Shown here one piece after another: positions 58,330-64,000 of a stretch of DNA of 64,000 nucleotides. The notes under the pieces are model-generated. The model searched no databases, was not told where the DNA came from, and saw nothing but the letters and a program-made list of their open reading frames with translations. Position 1 is the first letter of the stretch, and each line of letters opens with the position of its first letter. Both the position numbers and the translations under genes were made by a program. The stretch is from NCBI GenBank assembly GCA_948567375.1, contig OX419759.1, positions 27,381,493-27,445,492 of the forward strand. The letters are read 5' to 3'. The stretch comes from Lunularia cruciata. Its lineage: Eukaryota; Streptophyta; Marchantiopsida; Lunulariales; Lunulariaceae.

Positions 58330-60540
58330 GTGAAATGTCAACTACCTTACCATCACCATCAATAGTACAAACTCCAACTCCATCTCTCCTACAAGCATCA
58401 TGACCATGAGGCCCATTATGAAATATGACTAGTGCTAATATGGTTGGGAGGGTCTATATCAAGAGGTGACTTGTGCATAAATCCACTTTGAGAATCAAAT
58501 GTGTGAAACAACATTCATGCCAATAACAAATCTAAACCATTTGTTAAGTATAGGACAAAATAATCAAGAATTCACATGTATACTTGTGCAAAACATAAGA
58601 AGCAATGATTCATACAACCATATTTGCTCATCTAATACAAGAAGAAAGTCCAATATTTGAGAGAAATCCAACACACATAAAAATGTATATATTATCAAAA
58701 TTAAATACATCCTTTCTTTTGATATGTTTTTATAAGAAGAAAACATAAGTGTTGAATAGAATATTTTCTTTATCCTACATCTCACTCATCCTCCTCTACA
58801 TGCTACTCTCCATCATCATCATGAATGAAAACCTCCTCATTCAGGGGTCCTTGGTTCCTAGACACCATATTGATCTCAGTCAATATCCCTCCTTCCATGA
58901 ACATATGAGTGAGAAACTATCCTAGATATATCACCTTGAGGCAGTGTCCATCTAGATGGTATATCTGCCTATGTATGACTACCAATTCTTGCTCAATAGC
59001 ATGGAGCATAATTGCTATCCAATCATAATCCTCAAACAAAGATCTAGCCATTCTGGTCTTCACTCCAAGTATGATGTTTTGATGTGTAAACTTTGGTCTT
59101 TGAGATAGAATAAAAATAAAATAGATAATCTATGTCATGCCATTTGTAGCTTTGCAACTAGATTGCTTGTACATTAGAGTAGAAGTGATAGTAGTTAGAG
59201 GTATTTTGGCAATTACTCATAGACTACTTTCCGATAGTTAGATTTCATATTTTGGGTATTGACTACATAGTGGGACCCATTGTCACTTGCATCATTTGCA
59301 CTATCGGGTGTGTCATCGATGGGACCTTTGGGGTGAGACCTAAGTCAAAATTAGGAGTATACCCTAGGAGTGCAGCTTTAGATAGCTCACTTTGCTATTT
59401 TTGAGCCTTTGAGTTCTTGGCTAGAGTAGATTGAAAGCCAGCGAGTGTCACTTGGAGTCTCTTAGCTAGAGTAGGTGTGGCTTGATTGTAATCAGTGCCC
59501 AATTGTTGACAGATCAAGTATTGATCTGATTGAGTGTGATTCAAGTTGTGTGAACAAACTGATTATAACATAGAAGTGAGAGTTAGAGGGAAATTGGGTG
59601 CAAGAATTGAGGGTGGTGGTGGCATCTCCAAGCTTGGTGGATCATGGTACCTTTATTTTAGTTCTGATTTCCTAAGAATGAGTGTGTGCGGAAGCACTGG
59701 CCTAATTTGGAGCAAGAGAGAGTCAATTTCAAGCTATAGTTGTGATTTTGAACTCAAGAGGTGAACACATGACCAATCTGGTGCAAGTTGAGCTCAAAAG
59801 TGAAATTGAAGGTGGAGTTGGGAAACCATTACTGAAAATTAGAGATTTGATGATCCCTATCTTTCCAATTTGGCTTGAGTGAAGAGTTAGCAAAGGATTT
59901 GGCGGTTAGCTAACTTTAGGGATTTACATCAGATTTTATGTTAGATTTACATCAGATTTTGTGAAGGGTTTACATCAGATTTTGGTGAGAAGGACTTTGA
60001 TTCTCAATGATCCTTGTAGCTCAAGAAGTAGATAAGTACTTTGATTATGTCAAATGCCAAATGGTGACACAATCAGTCCAATGTTGATTTATGAGATGGA
60101 GGGTTTTTGTTTAGTCTTCTTGTGGTTGGACTCCCTCCATTCTTTGCTTCTTGTTTGTGCACCATGTTTGTATATAGTGCCTTGAATTTAGAGCGTTGGT
60201 GCTCTGGTGTGCCCTTGATAGTGAGGTTGGAATGATGACTAGTCAGACTACCTATGTTTCTCTTTAGTGAGGTAGGAAGTGATGACCTATATAGCATGAG
60301 AATATGTGTTGTGATGGTAAGTTTCAAGTTGCCCTTTCCACTAATGTAGTTGTTGTAGTTAGAGCTACATTAGTCGGTGACATTTAGTTGGTGATGTTGG
60401 CACTTGGAGGTGTTGGTACTTAGAGTGGTACTTGTGGAGGTTAAAGTTGTGGGTTGCAATTTTTGGTTACTTTGTCATGATGGAGTTTTTTAGGGATTTT
60501 GGAAGGGATAACATTGTAATATGCAATGGGTTTACTTGAA
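58330..60540. other. AT-rich DNA; possible 5' LTR/leader of the gag relic
   Basis: A minus-strand piece MARSLFEDYDWIAIMLHAIE (59,055 leftward) looks coding but is short and unrecognised. The segment 59.3-60.54 kb lies directly before a PBS-like site and may be LTR. A TTTACATCAGATTTT word is tandemly repeated at 59,924-59,980. I could not define LTR ends. Confidence 0.3.
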
Positions 60541-60548
60541 GTGGCGCT

Positions 60549-61340
60549 TGGTATCAGCCTGTATCTTAGGTCCCAATGAGAAAGGAGAGTGACTCTAAGT
60601 TGAAGTTTAACACAAGAGCTAATTCAATTGAGAGTGCATTTGTTATGTTTACATTGTTTTTGTAGGACATGTACAAGATTTATGGGGCCTCCAAAGGTCC
60701 CAAGCGTTACTTTGGTATAGTGGGTACCATTGAGTTGGATGACTTCATCTTGGAGTTTGATGACTTCATCTTGGAGTTTGATAGTTGGTGTGATCTACAG
60801 CAAATGCGGAACCCGACTTTGTTTACATCCTTCATGGCATGGAAGGGGTTGTTTCAGCATTTGGAGGGTCCACCAATGGACAAATACCATGAGTTCAAGA
60901 GAGCTCACTTGGAGGAGATTGAGCTATGGAGATAGTATTGGTCTTGGAACTATATCTTCATCACTTCAAGCTCAATTCCTATGGGTAGATTGGTTGTACC
61001 CAAGAGTTCTAGCTCTAAAAGCATTGGTAGATCTCTTGGAGATGGTGCTGCTATGAGTGGAGGTATGACTACAAGAGGTGGTGTAGTATCAAGGTTTAAC
61101 CCCATGGTGGAATTCTTCTAGTGTTTGAGGTAAAAGTACCAAGTAGTGCAGACTAACAAGCTGAGGAGCTTGCAAGAATTCCAACAAAAGGCTGGAGAGA
61201 GCCTACGCAAGTCATACACTTGCATGAGATGGCTGATCAGTTTTACTCAAGGAGTTACTAAGGCCCCGACAATCAAGTCTTGGTATGGAATACTATAAAA
61301 GACCAAGACCAAAGAGAGAAATAAGAGAGTCGAAGATCAC
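60549..61340 (+). pseudogene. gag relic of a plus-strand Ty3-like element with PBS
   Basis: A PBS-like TGGTATCAG (60549-60557) lies 120 bases before MYKIYGASKGPKRYFGIVGT (60,669) and ILEFDSWCDLQQ. After frameshifts, LQEFQQKAGESLRKSY and QGVTKAPTIKSWYGIL (to about 61,290) follow. LxEFxxKxGESLRxxY then GVT is the usual capsid pattern of plant LTR elements. A 21-bp in-frame tandem duplication repeats DDFILEF. The relic ends where the LTR at 61,343 begins. Confidence 0.65.
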
Positions 61341-61396
61341 ATTGGGACATTTGAATATGGGAAAACTCCCAATCCTAGCATGAGCTTTGGCTCTCA

Positions 61397-61404
61397 TATT
61401 TATA
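61397..61404 (-). promoter_or_regulatory. TATA box of the L4 LTR
   Basis: TATAAATA on the minus strand, about 22 bases downstream of the nearest heat-shock dyad in the direction of LTR transcription. Confidence 0.65.
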
Positions 61405-61425
61405 GCAAGCATACAAGGCACTTGA

Positions 61426-61631
61426 GAAGCTTCTCAAGAAGTTTCCTTGAGAAAATTTCTTGGAGTGCAAGCCAAGTTAACCAAGAAGCTTCTTTCTTGA
61501 AGCCACCTACTTGCCATGAAAGCTAAGCTGATTAGAAGCTTCTAGAAGCTTCTTTCTAGAAACTACTTGGGGTGCAAGCTAAGCTAGTGGGAAGCTTCCC
61601 AAGAAGCTTCCTAGATACTTTTAGAAGTTTC
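61426..61631 (-). promoter_or_regulatory. heat-shock element cluster in the L4 LTR
   Basis: GAAnnTTC dyads start at 61426, 61438, 61485, 61535, 61545, 61591, 61603 and 61624. The pair at 61535-61552 forms one perfect four-unit element (GAAGCTTCTAGAAGCTTC), and a TTCTAGAA lies at 61554. HSF trimers bind alternating GAA/TTC units at 5-base steps. Heat-inducible LTRs with such sites are known (ONSEN in Arabidopsis). Confidence 0.7.
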
Positions 61632-61729
61632 TAGACTAATTTAGCCTATTCACTACTTTGTTAGCCTTGACTAACTTTGTCACTAAACTCCATATTGTTA
61701 CATATTCTCCCACCGCTAGTTGGTGACAT

Positions 61730-61935
61730 CCTTGTTGCCATTGAAGCTTCAAACTCTTGGATGGGCATTTGTGCATTTTGGAGATGAGAAGGAGGCTCCC
61801 AAGTGGCATCATGAAGAGGATAGTCCTTTCAAAGGACCTTGTACTCTATATGTTGTTGGTGGCCATGTTTAATGTGACGACATGCAAGTATATGATCAAC
61901 TTTGTACTCCTCATGATCATGGATAGGGATGGGAA
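61730..61935 (-). pseudogene. chromodomain of the L4 chromovirus
   Basis: The minus frame reads EEYKVDHILACRHIKHGHQQ, EYKVL, a TGA at 61,829-61,831 where the cage Trp is expected, then KDYPLHDATWEP and NAQMPIQEFEAS. This is a chromodomain of another lineage than chromoviruses 1 and 2. It is cut at 61,953 by the L3 element. Confidence 0.8.
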
Positions 61936-61952
61936 GAGGAGGAGGTTGGACA

Positions 61953-62631
61953 TGTGAGCCGGCCTGTCTCTCACTCAGGATGAACCTCTGATGGCTATTA
62001 TGGTAGCGCACCATGGACTAAGAAGGCAAGGAACCCCAACTCCATCATACTCCTCCAAGGCTAACACTCCAAGACTCAAGACATTGCTCACTAGAGAACT
62101 CAATGAGAGAGAGATAGTTGCAAATGAAAGGATGATGAGTACCTCCTCACCCCTTGTTTATATACTTGTGAAATAGTTACGTACCAAAGTTACTAATTAC
62201 CGTAGTAACTCAAGTTACTAGACTAAAAGTCAAGTAAAGTCAAAAAGTAGAAAGGAATATCCATTCACATGGGCATATTCCCCTTATCTTGACCCAACCA
62301 CTAAAGCAAGGATTCCTTCACATGGGCTATCCTTGGACTAAAGAAGAATCCAAAACAAAAAGGCTTGCGGGCCCAAGAGTTCTCAACTCTTTCCCCAAAG
62401 CCAAACACCTAGGAATAATACCAAGTCAACACACTAAAATCCAAAATAGTGGTGCTCATCTTTTCTACTTCCTCTAAAGTAAGGTCCCATCTATCTTAGC
62501 TATGACTAACTTTAGCTAACCATGACTAATATAGAACCATTCTTTATCTCTATATAAATAATATCTCTTAAGTACTTGTAATACCAAGCTAAATATCACA
62601 ATACCACACACATGCACAAATGGGTGTTACA
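61953..62631 (-). repeat. 3' LTR of the L3 element
   Basis: 679 bp. TATA region GTATATAAAC on the minus strand at about 62,160. Ends in the canonical TG...CA. Confidence 0.9.
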
Positions 62632-62679
62632 TTTACCCCCGGACTAAGTTTTCACTTTGTCCTCAAAGTGAAGGTCTCT

Positions 62680-64000
62680 CTACCTTCTATGGTACATCTT
62701 CAACTTATCATGGTTAATCCTATCAAAGTGTCTTCCTCCCAACTCCTTGAGATCATAGGTGTAATTGCCCCACACCTTCTCTACTATGAAAGGTCCAAAG
62801 TACTTAGGCAAAAACTTCTTTTGCACTCTCTTGAATCGAATGGAATCAAACAACATTACCCAATCACCTTCTTTGAAAGGCTCCACCTTCTTCTTGCCTT
62901 GCCTCTTGTCATAGCTCTCCTTTTGTTTCCTTTGGGCTTGCTCCACTCGAACCATAGCAACTGCTCTTGCCTCTTCCAACTCCATGAGTTGATCCTTCCT
63001 TGACTTCCCTGCATCACTTCCTTGTGCTTTCTTCAATCTCCTATGAATGCTTTGGAAGGTAGGAAGATCAAAGTGAATAGGTAAGGTAGACTCAATACCA
63101 TACACCAATTGGAATGGAGAATATCCAGTGGAAGTCTTCATGGTTGTCCTATACTCCCACAAAACTGCATGAATCCTCTTGTCCCAATGATGTTTAGCCC
63201 CCTCCATTTCTGCATCTTTGGCCAACATCATGCACAAGGTCTGATTGGTTCTCTCTACCAAGCCATTGGAATTTGGCTTATAGGATGTAGTTACTCTATG
63301 TGTGATAGAGAAATGTCGTAGCATGGCTGTAGTAATGCTTCCTGTAAACTCTCCTCCTCTATCAGAAACCAACTCCAAAGGGCATCCAAACCTAGTGATA
63401 ATGCGTTCATAAAGAAATCTACCCACTTCATCTTCATTCTTGTCCCTCAATGGTCTAGCCTCAACCCACTTGGTAAGGTAATCAGTAACTACCACAATGT
63501 ACCGATTGTTCCTTGGGGTTCTATTTAGAGGTCCTACAAAATCAATTCCCCACTTCTCAAAAGGTCCTAGCAATGGAATTGATCTAAGTGGTGGAGTGGA
63601 TGTAGACTTTCTAGCAAAAGCTTGACAAACATGACAAGTTTTGCAATAATCAAGACAATCCTTGAAAATCCCTCTCCAATGGTAACCTGCATCTAGAATC
63701 TTGAAAGCAGTCACCTTTCCTGCAAAGTGTCCTCCACATACTAAACCTTCATGAAACTCCTTTATGAGTAGGATAGACTCTTCCTTACCCACTGCTCTTC
63801 GAAGTAGACCATCTGCTCCTTGGTGAAAAAGAATATCCTCCACCATTGTGTAAGGTCTAGATCTTGCTACAAGGGCCTTCCTCTCCCTAGCATGCATCCC
63901 TTCTGGATAGTTACCTCTTGTCACAAAATCCACAATCTCCTTGTACTCCATTGGAATCTCTTGAGTGACTGAGATTGTCATGAGCTCCTCATCCGGGAAG
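62680..64000 (-). CDS. integrase end of Ty3-type pol polyprotein (partial, intact frame)
   Basis: The frame is open from the window edge to a TGA/TAA-type stop at 62,680. Numbering from the Met at 63,981: an HHCC zinc-binding domain with His77, His85, Cys116 and Cys119; a DDE core with Asp147 (GIDFVGPL), Asp207 (SDRGGEF) and Glu243 (NGLVERTNQ), so the last spacing is 35; then a basic linker (QRKQKESYDKRQGKKK) and a GPFIVEKV-type C-terminal domain. There is no chromodomain, unlike the other elements here, which points to a non-chromoviral (Tat/Athila-like) lineage. The Met is not a true start, because FPDEEL precedes it in frame. The enzyme inserts the cDNA copy into the chromosome. Confidence 0.93.
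   Translation of the reverse strand, partial: FPDEELMTISVTQEIPMEYKEIVDFVTRGNYPEGMHARERKALVARSRPYTMVEDILFHQGADGLLRRAVGKEESILLIKEFHEGLVCGGHFAGKVTAFKILDAGYHWRGIFKDCLDYCKTCHVCQAFARKSTSTPPLRSIPLLGPFEKWGIDFVGPLNRTPRNNRYIVVVTDYLTKWVEARPLRDKNEDEVGRFLYERIITRFGCPLELVSDRGGEFTGSITTAMLRHFSITHRVTTSYKPNSNGLVERTNQTLCMMLAKDAEMEGAKHHWDKRIHAVLWEYRTTMKTSTGYSPFQLVYGIESTLPIHFDLPTFQSIHRRLKKAQGSDAGKSRKDQLMELEEARAVAMVRVEQAQRKQKESYDKRQGKKKVEPFKEGDWVMLFDSIRFKRVQKKFLPKYFGPFIVEKVWGNYTYDLKELGGRHFDRINHDKLKMYHRR

Larger units (their letters stand above)
61343..61702 (-). repeat. LTR of a minus-strand chromovirus (family L4), with heat-shock elements
   Basis: On the minus strand it runs TGTAACAATATGG...AAATGTCCCA, about 360 bp. 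A purine-rich tract (GCGGTGGGAGAATA) lies before it and a chromodomain before that, so it is a 3' LTR. It holds eight GAAnnTTC dyads followed by TATAAATA. The inner boundary is clear; the outer boundary at 61,343 is my best guess. Confidence 0.7.
61953..64000 (-). mobile_element. Ty3-type LTR retrotransposon of family L3 (3' part, runs off the edge)
   Basis: The 3' LTR is at 61953-62631 (minus: TGTAACACCC...GGCTCACA), with a polypurine tract CCGGGGGTAAA directly before it and an open pol frame to the window end. The solo LTRs at 44,044 and 53,681 are the same family. The coding region has no stops, so this is the youngest element here. It inserted in the L4 chromovirus. The 5' part and target duplication lie outside. 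Confidence 0.88.

Noticed and set aside
1-64000. CRISPR array, rRNA or organelle-DNA insertion
   Set aside because: No regularly spaced identical repeats and no rRNA or chloroplast/mitochondrial gene words were recognised.

Overview
This is nuclear DNA of a land plant. The evidence is an intron-rich gene for a plant-type tandem-Agenet protein, plant LTR retrotransposons primed by initiator-Met tRNA, and plant-style HAD/FCP1-like pseudogenes. The 8-kb intron, the mass of decayed retroelements and the divergence of the Agenet protein from what I remember of angiosperm homologues suggest a large genome, perhaps a seed-free plant (fern, lycophyte or bryophyte) or a gymnosperm. I cannot name the species. 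There is no bacterial-type feature, CRISPR array, rRNA or credible tRNA.

Region 1 (1 to about 24.9 kb) has moderate GC and one real gene on the + strand. By matching conserved blocks and intron phases I place nine coding exons between 6,951 and 22,352. They encode about 1,070 residues: the C-terminal part of an Agenet-domain protein of the SWO1/G2484-1 type. The N-terminal exons must lie further 5', in 1-6,950 or outside the window, and I could not fix them. The introns and 5' flank carry a modular dispersed repeat, here called SLR (stem-loop repeat). Every copy is in the same orientation as the gene. Its short hairpins keep their stems paired while stem or loop sequence changes. This is my best candidate for something undescribed.

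Region 2 (about 25.0-64.0 kb) is AT-rich and consists almost entirely of nested, decayed mobile elements and retro-pseudogenes. In order: a non-LTR-type reverse-transcriptase relic (about 26.1-35.3 kb), split by a complete Ty3 chromovirus on the + strand (27,142-33,816); a proline/serine-rich pseudogene of unknown family (38.4-39.8 kb); a second chromovirus of the same family on the - strand (41,422-48,345), which sits inside a HAD/FCP1-like pseudogene and is itself hit by a solo LTR (44,044-44,731); unassigned AT-rich DNA; a second copy of the unknown pseudogene, broken by another solo LTR (53,681-54,358); a second HAD/FCP1-like pseudogene copy (about 56.9-58.3 kb); a + strand gag relic (60.5-61.3 kb); a - strand chromovirus 3' end whose LTR holds eight heat-shock-element dyads upstream of a TATA box (61,343-61,935); and the 3' end of a younger - strand Ty3 element with an intact integrase that runs off the right edge.

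The two regions share no repeat family that I can see. The change near 24.9-25.1 kb is either a gene-island/heterochromatin boundary or an assembly join.
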